Part shown: positions 1 to 14,935 of the stretch, in pieces
Layout: the number at the start of each line of letters is the position of its first letter
Numbering within the stretch: the stretch's first letter is position 1
Source of the DNA: Casuarina equisetifolia
Taxonomy: Eukaryota; Streptophyta; Magnoliopsida; Fagales; Casuarinaceae
Assembly (NCBI GenBank): GCA_028551475.1
Contig: CM052359.1
Coordinates: forward strand, 3,845,583-3,909,582
Length of the DNA stretch: 64,000 nt
Reading direction: 5' to 3'
Notes under the pieces: model-generated
What the model saw: only the letters and a program-made list of their open reading frames with translations
Told to the model about the DNA's origin: nothing
The model's database searches: none
Program-made: the position numbers and the translations under genes

Positions 1-90
1 CTACCCTATTTTTTCTTGGTTTGCTTATGAAACCGGGATTAAATTCTATATAGTTTACACCAGTGATGGAGTACTCTTCCTATGTCACAG

Positions 91-3000
91 GCCACTGGAA
101 AGGATGGAGCAGCTGTGGATGCTTTGAGAGCAAGACGGCAAGTCATTCTAGATAACATCCGTGACAATGATGAAGCCGGTGTCAATTACCAAAAGGTGGT
201 GATCTCCACTTACTAGGGTCAATAAGAATTAAATTCTCTGATGCTTCATACCATACTAACTATTTTACTATTTACAGGAAATTGAAGCAAATGAGAAGCA
301 CCGATGCCAATTCCAAGAGATGATTGAAGAAGCCGTTAGTAATAATGGCAACAAAACTTACTTGCGCATTCTTAGTCAATACAGGATTTTGGTGAGTTGA
401 CATAAGTAGGATCCATTCTACTCATCTTCAAATTAGCTATTATAATCATTGATGCCAACTCCAAGAGATGATTGAAGAAGCCATTAGTAACAGTGGCAAC
501 AAAACTTACTTAGCCAATACAGGATTTTGGTGAGTTGACATAAGTAGGATTCATTCTACGTATCTTCAAATTAGCTGTTATCATCGTAGAATGCTTGATC
601 CAGGTGCTTCAATCCATCTAACTAATATAGGTTACAAAGAGATTATTAAGGAAGTCTTTGTCTTACTGATCAGAAGTTTGGGAATGGATTCTAGTAACTT
701 AACATGTATCCCACTTCTGTTCGTTATTGGTAATAGAGCCAAGGGGGAAGAGATAGCCCCTAGGGAAACTTATTCGAAACCAATCTGGTTTACCAGTTGG
801 CTTCTCATCACAGGCACCCTCATCTGTGAAGTAACTTAGATAAGGGGTGATATACTGAGGGAGTTGTAAGCGTGTAAGACCCGTTTAAGCCATTGTAAGG
901 CATTGAGGGTAGTAAAGGCTAGACCAAATCCATTTGAAGAACTTCTTGAGGGTGATTAATGAGGGGCAGTACGAATATGAACTTTCAGGGACGTTTTTGA
1001 CCTCTAGCCTCTATTGTTGATGACAAACATAGGATCTTCAGTTATGACAAACAAATTATAGCCAACCACTGGGAGATTTAGTGGCAACACTGATCTTCTC
1101 AATAACAAACTATAGAAATTAGTGAAAATTTATTGTAAACATGTGGCTCAACAATTGCACTCATCTTGACCTTTAAAAGGGGGGTTTCTTGGACCTCATA
1201 GGCATCTCTTTACCTCCCTCTTCTCTTTCCTTCCGTTTCTCACTTGTTAGGGCCTCCCTCTTTAGAATTTCTTTTCTCTTTCTTCTCTCTCTTCCTTCAT
1301 GTAACTCTTTAGATTTCTTTCTTCTTCTCTTTGTGTATAGCTTTCCTCTGTCTCTTCTCTATTAATATAACTTTCTTCTTTTGTTTTAGTATATGTAAAG
1401 GGATGCCTATGAGGTCCGAATGACCTCTTTTTATAAGTTAAGATGGGTGTAACTGTGGAGTCATATGTTTATAGTAAATTTTAATTTCTTTTTTTTGTTA
1501 TGTGAAGTAGACAGAGAGTGAGCATTCTATGGGTCCACCTTCTAGAGAATTTCCTGCTCTTACGGTGACTTGTAATAAGGCCGGACTTTGTTTTGGACCT
1601 GGTGTGTGGCTTTGTCTAGGGCCTTAGTATGGACTATCATCTAAGCTTGGACAGGCCAAGGTGGGGTATCATTTTGTAGGCTATTTTTTGTGGTCTCTTG
1701 CTGTGGTCTTATTTCGAGATTGAAATCTACCCCATCATATGCTCAAGCTTTATTTGAAGAACTCAGTTGTTATCTTCTTCTGAAGCAGCTGTGGTGAGCT
1801 TTAGCATCATCACTACCTTGCTTTTGAGGAATTTACTATTGTCATCCATTTCTCGGATACTAATTTTTGAGTACCTGAGATGATTCTTGAACCATCGGAG
1901 GGTTGCTTCTGCTGAGATTTGCTCCCATAGGTTGAACGAATCCTATCACTTTGCCTAGTATTTCATGATTAGGACTCATGCAGGAGACTCTAGGGCATGG
2001 AGATTGGCCATCTCCCACTTGATCCCCCACAAAAGGTAGACCTTCAAGACAAAGTGCAGCATTAGAAGGAAGCGCTGGGAAGCGGTTGTCGCTCTTTGGT
2101 GGATCCCATTTTCCAAGAATGGTTTGTATGCCTCTTTGGCTTGCATCTATTCCCTTTTTTATCCACCAAGTTTGGAAAATAGGAAAACTGGGATTTGAAC
2201 TCAGTGGCAAAGCACATCAACCACAGTACATTAACCATGAGTGCTTTGATATAGGAAGGCTTTATTCCATGCATCGAGATAGTCCTGATATGTGTATCCC
2301 ATAGGACTTATTAGTGTTTTTAAAACTTATTTTGTGAGGAGTCTTGCGCCCTTCTCATGCAGATGGATTATCTTTATAATTCTAGCCGTAGAGTGTGACA
2401 GTTGTCCTTCCTCAGCAGAAAAATGTTTGAAATAACTGGACTCTGTTTCAGGCAGAATCGCTTCATAAAATGCCTATCTTTCTTCAAATCTGTTGGCAGA
2501 TAATACCAATCTTGAGGGAAGATTTTGGCAACTATATCCTTTGGATTTTCAGTCCAAAGGGTGTCTTCACATATGAAGACTCTCGGAGAAAACTGGGATC
2601 TCTTCCCTTTCGGGACTTTGTTGGGTGAGTGACTTGGATCACCTCTTTACCCTTTTTCTTTTTTTGAGGGGCTATGGCCACCTCCTTTCCTTTGTTTGGA
2701 GCAGTGGGCTCTAACTTTGGTTAATGAGCAAGGGACTTATCTTTGATATGTAGACAAGCAGTGGGCCCATCTTTGATCTGTGGACAACTAGTGGGTGGGC
2801 TTGTCTTTGATTTGATGAGTAGGAACCTTTCCTGCTTGGGCTATGGCTAATGCAAATTCTTGGATTTGACTATCACTAGGGTTGGATTGGCTTATAGCCC
2901 ATACCTTCTTGAATTTCTTCCTCGAGAAGTATCCCTTGGACTATGGTAGAAGCCTGTGTTTGGCCTCCTGGTTTGGCCTTTTGGAGGCTGAATGCTTGGA

Positions 3001-4669
3001 TTTAGAACTGGAGGCAGTTCCAACTATGGGTTTAGCCACTTGGGCCATAGATACTATTTATAGAGTAGCCACTTCTTTATATGTCCTTTCTGACATAGCT
3101 CTTGCCTTGGATCTAGTATCATAGACCCTCAGCTGTTATATATATATAACTCTCTACTCTGCATTAATGACCTCAGCGAAGAATCTAATGAACAGGTTAC
3201 TGTCTTAAGCTGATATTGGTTACTGACTGTTACAAACGATGAATGCCAACTGCTATAATAAACTCTGGTTCAAGAGGATCAAGTTGAAGATTTTGAACCT
3301 TGTACTATCTCACAGGCTGAATTTTGCTCGATGAACTTCCTTTAGAACCTAACAGTTCCACTGCTTTGATGTAGGGAATGGCAAATACTGAGCTTCAGTT
3401 TGAAATGGCAATAAGGGATCAAGTCATCCACAATCAAAGGGAAGCGCTGAGAAACATGTGGAACTTGCTCATGGGATTAGGACTTGATGAGGGACAGATA
3501 TTTGACCTTGCGGCCAGACAGGGAATAACAATTGAAGACTGGACAGTGACACCATATCTCGGTCTTTCTGATAGGAAGCAGCCACTAAGTCTAGATTCTG
3601 GCAGATTGGAACCACTTAGAAATTGTCCTAACATGGAAGAGTCATTCTTGACAACATCTTGCATCCTCCAGCACTGTCAAGACTTGGGTTCAAGATCATT
3701 TTCAAGGGAGCACTGGGATTCAGCTTCTACTTTTTGTAGGGAGGAGCACCATGCCTCGGACTACTTTATGTTACATGATCACCCCCCATCATCATGTGTG
3801 AAGCTGGGGAGAAGTGAGCATTGGGTTGGTGGCAGGCCAAGTTCATCTTTTGGCACATTTGTGAACCATCCTGAAAATCTCCGACATTCATATCCTGGGA
3901 AAAGAACACATTCTTCTTCTTATGGTGAAAGCTGCATATCCTCGTCATCTCGTAGTGCTGATTTTGGCAATCGGCGAAGGGTAAGCAAGCTAAATATTCG
4001 TCATAGACTTGCTTCCTGAAGTTTGTTATGCAGCAATCAGATAGTCAGAGAGGAATTTTTAATTCTGATTGAAATTTTTGTTGTTCTTACTTCCCATGAT
4101 CTTTGTTAGTCTACTCGGTCTTAGACCATCCTTTTTTGTTTCCTCAGTATCACTTACATTTCTTTTAGAAACATTTTGTCTAAAAAGGAAAGCAGTTGTA
4201 TGGTTTACAGAATTGATCTATCTGGATTCCAATTGAAGATAACATAACGGGAAGAGAAATCAAATGCATAACCATTAATTGTTCTCTCTAATCGGAATGC
4301 TTGAGTTACATAACTCTAAGGAGTCAATTATTAGCGAGGATCTTCTTTACCCTACATGTATTTCAGAATGGATGACCTCCGTTCATATGATCATTTGGAG
4401 GTTTTTGACCTTCTAGATTACTATAATCTATCCACTTGCCCAACTAGTGTGTGGCGAATATTTTGTTTCAAACATGTCTTATTTATTGTGATTTGCTTTT
4501 CTAAATGCTGCATTTGTTTTTCTAAATACCTGATTCCCCTCCCTTTCAGTATTAATTACATGACTATTATCTTTTGACGTCTGGTTAGGTTTCTTCACAG
4601 GATCCATGGAATTCTACTATGTGGCAACATTTAGGCGCGAGTCTTCATCTTGGAACGGGAAGCGGCTAA
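91..4669 (+). CDS. Kinesin-like protein, probable kinesin-8 (KIN-8) C-terminal tail; 5' end outside the window
   Basis: Four exons are visible: 91-195, 278-391, 3375-3980 and 4601-4669 (TAA 4667-4669). All junctions are in phase 0 with AG acceptors and GT donors, giving about 297 residues. The first two exons are charged and helix-like (key words [16 protein letters not shown] and [17 protein letters not shown]). The third begins [20 protein letters not shown] and contains [20 protein letters not shown], then a serine-rich tail. From memory of the family, this order resembles the post-motor coiled coil and tail of plant kinesin-8 proteins, which are plus-end microtubule motors. The motor domain is not in the window, so the assignment rests on the tail alone. 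The C-terminus is weakly conserved, so the last exon is the least certain; a short last exon with a stop fits the splice phases. The third visible intron (392-3374) is unusually long and repeat-filled. Confidence 0.65.
303..588 (+). repeat. Tandem duplication (148-bp unit) covering part of a kinesin exon and its intron border
   Basis: Bases 303-450 are repeated at 451-588. The unit starts inside the 278-391 exon, crosses its splice donor and continues into the intron. The second copy lacks about 10 bases inside the exon part (after AAAACTTACTT), which shifts the frame into an immediate stop. No AG acceptor directly precedes the copy. It is therefore read as a dead partial exon inside the intron rather than as a used alternative exon. 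Confidence 0.85.
1125..1482. mobile_element. Foldback / MITE-like inverted-repeat element in the kinesin intron
   Basis: The segment 1125-1213 and the reverse complement of 1395-1482 align over about 88 bases with one 1-base gap and roughly 85% identity by eye. The inner ends share GACCTCATAGGCAT and match nearly perfectly. A further 7 bases (AGAAATT at 1114-1120 and its complement at 1483-1489) may extend the arms. The 181-base loop is CT-rich. There is no coding capacity. The structure fits a non-autonomous foldback element or MITE; no target-site duplication could be fixed by eye. Confidence 0.6.
1860..3120 (-). mobile_element. Probable degraded retroelement coding remnant, reverse orientation
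   Basis: On the minus strand, broken frames contain phrases such as [17 protein letters not shown] (about 2230-2300), WWIKKGID (about 2150) and [18 protein letters not shown] (about 2460-2530). These resemble, from memory, polyproteins of plant retroelements that carry a putative plant transposon domain. Stops and frame changes interrupt them, so nothing intact is encoded. The segment lies inside the long kinesin intron, opposite to the gene. The family assignment is tentative; a copia protease-like phrase at 591-630 ([11 protein letters not shown]) on the plus strand may be unrelated. Confidence 0.35.
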
Positions 4670-8334
<3,665 letters not shown>

Positions 8335-10577
8335 CGCGTGGCTTCTGGACCTAGTCTGTAGCAATTTTGCGGCTGAACTTTGACCAAGATCTTTGTTGTG
8401 TGGCTACTCCATGGACCCAGGCCTGTTATGCTGCATGGAAATTTTAGGTTGTAGGTTTATTTGATCAATGTATCTAACACCTTCGCTTATGTGAGATCGG
8501 ATTGAATTCTAATGTCCCATCTGGTATTTGAAATCAATACCACATATCATGTGAAAATGTTCTGGTACTGAATCAGATAAGCATGTGAATGCCCATGAAG
8601 CACTAGTCCCTTTGTAAAATGAATGGCTTAGGAGCACAACCCCAAAAATTTGGTTTTTTTTTGTTGTATTTCTTTGGCAAAAGCATATGACTGGCGCTGG
8701 GATTTGGAAGCACAGGCCAGAATAATAGAAGTCAGATACAGTGTAGAATTTGCTTCTGAGTAGTGCAATATTGATTTGTATGAACAGTACGAAGCAACTG
8801 TTTGGGCGAGCAGGGTATTTAGTCGCGTGGAAAGGCGTGATCAGGTTAGGCATTTACAGGGTCAGGAGAGGCATCTAGACAAGGTATATTTCCCATGATC
8901 CCTTATTAGACCTGCGGTTGATACTAAAATTGTGGTGAATAAACGATTGGCGTTCCACATGTGGAGGATCAGATAAGGATTAACTTCTTTTTAGTTCTTT
9001 GATTTCTGGTTATTCCCCGAACTTGTAATGAAATAAGGAATAGCAATGTGAGTCCAATCCTTAATTCAATTATCTATTGGAGTGCTCGTGGGGTTTAACA
9101 AACCCTCCAGAATGGGCTTACAGAAACGTGGGTGTGGCCAGAGCTTTCATTGATATGTAATTCTTAGTGTGACAGTATCGATGAGGTTGTTTGCAGCTTC
9201 GAACAGATAGTTAAGAAACAACAGTCGATTGTAGACTTCATCCATGATGCACACATGGGTTAAGCTAACGGCGGATGCACGTTGGCTGCGATGGATTTCC
9301 TTGGGTCTTTAGATATTGAAGGTCTCATGCAGGATTTCTTGTTTGAGAGAGAATATATTTCAAGAAAATAGCAATAGCGGCAAAAAATAAGAAAGGAGAT
9401 TGTTGAACTTAGGATTAAGAGGTTTTAAATAATATCTATTCATAATTGAGCCAGACACTTATGACGGAGATAAATTATTTAGTATAACAAAATGGTCTCA
9501 TACAAGTCTAAATTGTGAGGAGGCTGGGAGAAAAATTCTTATGTCTCTATTAGGGACATGCCTTCCTGTAATATGATACTAATGCACGAATGAGGTTTGC
9601 TTGAAATCTACATTTGCGATATTCCCCAAAATCATTTTAAGTGTATAATAAACATATTCAACCAACGAAGACATAGAAAAACTTATCTTTTGTTTTTGTT
9701 AAAATGCAGAATCCTAACTCAAGATCCCATCTCTCCAATCAAAATCCTAAAGGAACATGTACTTTTTAAATGTAGGTGCTTAATCGTAGAAGATAAAGAT
9801 AACATATTCTAAACATGAACCTCCAATCTTTTAAGTTTTTATCTCTCCTCTTAACATTTCCAGGGTCACAATTATTAATAGAGCGTTCTGCAGCATATAC
9901 CTAGAGGACCAGCCAAAGTTTATTATTCAAACTCTTTCTGTTATAGATTCCACAAGAATGACACTCAAACTAGATCTATTCCACGCTGCAGATTAACTAT
10001 CACGGTGCCAATCATCGGTCAGAACAAATTTTGTAGACCTATTATGCAACAAAGAACAGTTTACTGAGGAAGTATTAGAGTTTATTTATGCTTTATCACA
10101 CCTACATACTTGCTATACTAGAACTATATTAATGGTTGGAAAGTGTCTGTTTTAGTTAGGAATAGGCGTTGTTTGGGACCTTTTAGTTTCAAATTTAATA
10201 CTTAATGTGCGGTTGGGTGTGTCAAAAAAAAACAAAAAAAAAAAGGTAGAACTTTATTAATGTGATATCTTAAAATAATTTTTTTTTTATCTCAAATTCT
10301 AAACAAAAGTTTTATGTTTCTATTGATGCTTCATTGAAGCATTCACACACACACACCACAAACATGTATTTCTCACTTGATTTGTTGTATACATCAAATA
10401 CGTATATAGTATGTTATCCAATCGGTGTCATCAAAATAAAATATTCTAACCTTGCCGTGTAGAGGAGGTTTTCAATAAAACTTCTATTTCTTTGAAGGAT
10501 GTATGTCTGCTGTGAATAACGTTGTGGTATAAGATCTGTGAGAGAAGGCTACGTAAGGCATTGATGTCATGAACCAC

Positions 10578-10857
10578 CATGGCAGGTGCTGCTAGCTATC
10601 TGTTAAAAGTCTACATGCGAATCCCTGATTTAGAGCTCAAGATCTGGGTTTCCCTTTTTACAGCAAAAAGAAAGCTTGCACTTACTCCCAAAAGGCCTCC
10701 ATATTTGGGTTTTATCACATGGCAGGTCCTGCTAGCCATCTGATAAAAGTCTACACGCCAATCCCTGATTTAGAGCTCAGGATCTGGGTTTCCCTTTTTC
10801 GGCCGAAAAAAAGCATGCACTTACTCGCGAAAGGCCTCCATATTTGGTTTTTATCAC
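10578..10857. repeat. Two-copy tandem repeat, unit about 140 bp
   Basis: Units 10578-10717 and 10718-10856 are nearly identical. Both begin CATGGCAGGT, contain AATCCCTGATTTAGAGCTCA and GATCTGGGTTTCCCTTTTT, and end with CTCCATATTTGG..TTTTATCA. A third copy breaks off after CATGG at 10857. It has no coding capacity. Confidence 0.9.
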
Positions 10858-13800
10858 ATGGTATGGTAGCCACTTCTTAAAGGAGTCGTAGGCAAAGCAA
10901 CCGAAACCCTGCAAACTTGACATCAAAATGGGGAGCTGTGAACTCGGACACCCAACAAGACAACATGGTCACGGAAAAGGTAAAGCAAGCTCAGCACCCA
11001 ACAAAAACAAAATAGTACCTTGGCTGCTTGCCTCCTGGAGCTCGTATGGTACAGCCTCGATTTCCCAAATTTTCTTTATTGGATTCGCCAGGTTGGCCTG
11101 GAAATTCGCCAGGCTTTAAGTAAACCACAGAGGTTAGGCCTCTGACAGTCTAAGTGCTCCATTCGTGGGGATAAAAAAGCTATCAATTATTTGTAATCTA
11201 TACAGAACCCCAGATTTAGATCTGAATGGAATCCAAGAGAGTCATGTTTTCGATGACTTGGTGAATGGAATTCGGGACAACAGTTCTGCACATGTTGAAT
11301 TGAAAACCAGTTGTAATTTTTAATTCCGATTACCATTGCCAATTTGTTTGTGTTGCCTGGCATCGAACATCTCTCTAAATAGACACACAACGCCTATCAA
11401 ACAATTGAGTGTTTTTTTTTTTTCTCCTTTTGTATTTATAAACAAACACATTTAATGAATCAAGAGATTTCAAGTTAAACTTGAAATCAAGAAGTTTCAG
11501 TCAGAACATACTCCCAACTGAATCAATTGTTGACAACAATCAAGTGTCGTTGATCAAAATAATAGGATTCTCTTTGGAAGACGGGTTAGTTTGGCTTGCC
11601 ATTTGTTGTCCCTTTAGACTTTAATGTCAATTGGATGAGTTGAATACATTAAATCTTTAAGTAATGTAATGTCCTTTTGCATCTTAAAAATGGGGGTTTG
11701 CTACAAGCAAGCAATTGCTCTTCTATTTGAGAATGACCATAGGCGCCTCAGTCTGGTGTGAATGACGAGAATGCCTTCTTTTTTCTAATGGTGATTAGTA
11801 CTATTGCGAGATATGAATCCTAAAAACTTCAATTGTTTAAATTGACCAAACTAAATATGGACATCTGAATCGAAGTAGAAAACAACACAAGATTAAGAAA
11901 TTCTGTTTTTATTTTGAGTGGTTCCCATCTTCCAGGACGGACACAGTAGACAAAAAAATAAGAAAAGAAAAGAAAAGGACTTCTCTATTTGGTACAAGAT
12001 ACAACCTGTCTAGAAATAAACAAATAAATAAAACAATCACCCAACCTCTTTGGTGCAGTCGAGATGATAACAAAATCTTACAAAATAAGTATCCTAAATT
12101 TAAAATTAAAAAAAAAAAAAAAAGAAGAAGAAGAAGGAAAAGATAGCCTGTTACAGTGAACTTTTTCCATTTGCTGAACTTTCGCTGTCAACCCTATAAC
12201 CCTAACATCATAACTGGATTACGCCAAAAGAAAATAATCCGGAGATCACTGAGGATCCATGGTTGTTGCTGCCCGCAATTTCTGCAAAACACTATTATCT
12301 TGAGGATGTATGAGATACTGCATTCAAAAGTCAACCAGTCAACTAATTTTCTGCTTCATTTTGTTTATTTATTTATTTATTTTGTTAGGCAAAGGGGGTT
12401 TGGGATATGGGGCCACTTTGTTTTTATCAGCAAATCAAAAGATTAAGAAGTAGCAAAAAAAGAAACTTAGGTAATTAATTCTTTTCTCTTTTCGCAACCA
12501 ATCAATTAACTCTTTTCATTATAAAGCAATTTACATTCTTGATTTTTTTTTTTTTTTGGATGGTTGTTTCTTGTTATGGTAGGGTCTCCCAACTTTTGGG
12601 TTTAAAGTGAAAACAAATCCTACTTAGGAGATTTAGTCCATGATATACAGCGACAGACACTGATGGCGCAACAACTTGAGAGACCCGACTTATTTTTGTT
12701 TGAGGAAAATGTTCTTTGTCCTTTCTATAAAACAGAAGACAAAAGTATTTTTTTTTTAAAAAAAAAATATCTAGTTTCTTAAACCTATCCCTTATTTGGG
12801 AAGGCATCCTCCCAGCTAGAGAAACTATACGACAAAGGAGACTCCAAACCATCTTTAAACTATTCAAGTAGGAACGAAAAAAAAAAGAAAATAAGGAAAG
12901 ATTATCCAGCTTATATTCATATATATAGCAAGATTGTATCTAATGTATTGATGGAGAGACATGGGAAATGTGAAACGTTCCTTGTAAGATTGCTAATTAT
13001 GCAAACCTATTTATGACTAGAACGGCCATTTCGCTTTTAACATTTTGTTCACATGTTCGCATATTTACGATTTTCTTAATTAATGTTATTTATTTATTTA
13101 TTTTTAAACACATACTCACTCACACACCTAGTGTGGAACCTAGGGCCAAAGGGTCCTAACCAGTACCTATTCTCAACTAAACTAAGGACTTGTTAACTAA
13201 TTAATGTTAATCTTGCTCAAAAGTACCTTTAAGGGAAGAATAATGAAAGAAATCGGCATTCTCGCTCCCTGGTTTTACACACACTTCCGATTGAATTCTA
13301 AGACTCAGAATTTGAGGGAATTGTCTGATTTGAAGGTACAAATACTTAACTTCAAAGGTGAAAAGTCTGCCTACAGCTCTTTGGGCATAGGTGCACATCT
13401 TTTCATTTTTATCAAGTATGTCGATTTGACATAGCTGGCACCTTCCTTCCATATATAATCATATGCGAGCATCTGATAGAACATTCCAACGGAAAACATA
13501 CAAGCAACTTGTATAAAGAAGCTTTATTTCCTCTATCTTGACTAAGTTTACCAATTCACAACGGATTTCTTTCTACCACTTGCCATAAGCTATAGTTTGC
13601 AATTCTGACCTAGAGTTTTTGAATTGTTTAAATTCTGGAATTTGGTGCGTCACAGTCTCTGGTTGAAACAGCACAACCCGGAAAGCTAGTCAATAGATAG
13701 AGGGATTTTACAAGGATATTGAAGTTAGTTTTGCCAGCTTCGGACTGAAAAAAGGCCTGTGATCTGGATCTATATATTGTAAACGGATCTCTTTTAACAG

Positions 13801-14075
13801 GTCTCAAATTGGACAAGCCGAAGTTAGCTAAGGAGCTCTTGTTTGTGTTGCAGCAGTAAAAGTCATATAAGGTCGAAAAAAAAGCTTCTTTAACTTTTGA
13901 ATTAGTTTTTAAATTAAGCTTATAGATCTATGATATCGAAGCCCTCTAACATTGTACATTCACTAAATTCAAACATGATAGAGGTCATCGACATGCACTT
14001 GGATTAGTTGGGAGCAAATACTGTTTATAACATTTTGGTCACAAGTTTGGGTGTGTGCGAAAAAAAAAAAACTTT

Positions 14076-14270
14076 GCTGAAGTAAGTTTGTCACTTCAAG
14101 GTAAAAGACAATATGCCGACTTATGTAGAAGGGTCCGTATAATTGATTTTTATATTCAGACAAATATTTACACAAAAAGCTCTGCTGAAATAAGCTGATT
14201 ACTTCAGGGTAAACGACAATATGCCGACTCATGTAAAAAGGCTCCTATAATTGATTTGTATATTCAGACC
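14076..14270. repeat. Two-copy tandem repeat, unit 108 bp, upstream of the first bHLH promoter
   Basis: 14076-14183 is repeated, diverged, at 14184-14270. Shared blocks are GACAATATGCCGACT (14107 and 14215) and TATAATTGATTT.TATATTCAGAC. It ends about 230 bases before the G-box of the downstream bHLH gene. Confidence 0.85.
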
Positions 14271-14497
14271 CTAGTTGGCAGACTTAGACATTTACAGAAA
14301 GAGAATAATGGAGGTTATTTCCTCCTCAAATCTCCAAGATCCTCTATCACTAACATAAAGCAAGTTGTCATTTTATTAGTCTCCGTTGCATCCAAACGAA
14401 AAAAAGGAGAAAGACAACCAGTCTTCGTCTTTTTTAGGTTTTTCCTGAGCAGAAACCAGCCTTCATATGAATGACAAGGATCTAAACAATAATTTCA

Positions 14498-14544
14498 CAC
14501 GTGGGTGGGCGAGGAATCAAGTGATTGTGTGCAGCCGCTATAAA
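14498..14544 (+). promoter_or_regulatory. Promoter of first bHLH gene: G-box and TATA box
   Basis: A CACGTG G-box (14498-14503, in the context TTCACACGTGG) lies 36 bases before a TATAAA (14539-14544). Transcription probably starts near 14570. The leader then carries an intron (about 14622-14875, GTAAGC donor, CCAG acceptor) before the start codon. The same arrangement is present in the paralogous gene at 22375-22436. Confidence 0.55.
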
Positions 14545-14935
14545 GAGGAAGCAGCTGAAGAACTTCTGTCATGACTCACCTGGAAAAGGATCACTCTTAG
14601 CGTTGGCTTCTCAGGGATACGGTAAGCTTCAATCGCTCCTCCATCTCCTCTTTACAGCCATGGTGGTTACATATGTTAACCCAAATCTGTTGTAGTCTTT
14701 AAAGACTCAATTACTCTGAACCCCTCTATTCTGAGGTTTTCCCTCTTACATCGTTACTTTTGACTTGTTTGCCAAAAGCTTAAAAGTATATTTGTTGGTA
14801 ACATGGATTTTCTTGTCTTTTTCTTGGCGTCTTAAAGGTATAGGTATCCAAAGACCTTTTTTGCTTCCATTCCAGGACTTGGTCTTCTTCCTTCTCTTGC
14901 TTAATCCCTCAAAGATCTGCCGTTCTACGTCTTAG

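Larger units (their letters stand above)
8335..14497. other. Intergenic region between WDR5 and the first bHLH gene
   Basis: AT-rich spacer of about 6 kb. It starts with the WDR5 3' UTR. It holds a 140-bp tandem duplication at 10578-10857, several A- and T-runs (for example near 10208-10245, 12106-12125 and 12542-12558), and a 108-bp tandem duplication at 14076-14270. Short open frames exist but none resembles a known protein or shows coding-like base composition. Confidence 0.6.

Noticed and set aside
591-839. Open frame starting with [11 protein letters not shown], similar to a copia protease motif (D-S/T-G-A-S)
   Set aside because: Only the first dozen residues resemble the motif, the catalytic D-S/T-G is D-P-G here, and the rest matches nothing. 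It starts at the end of the duplicated exon segment.
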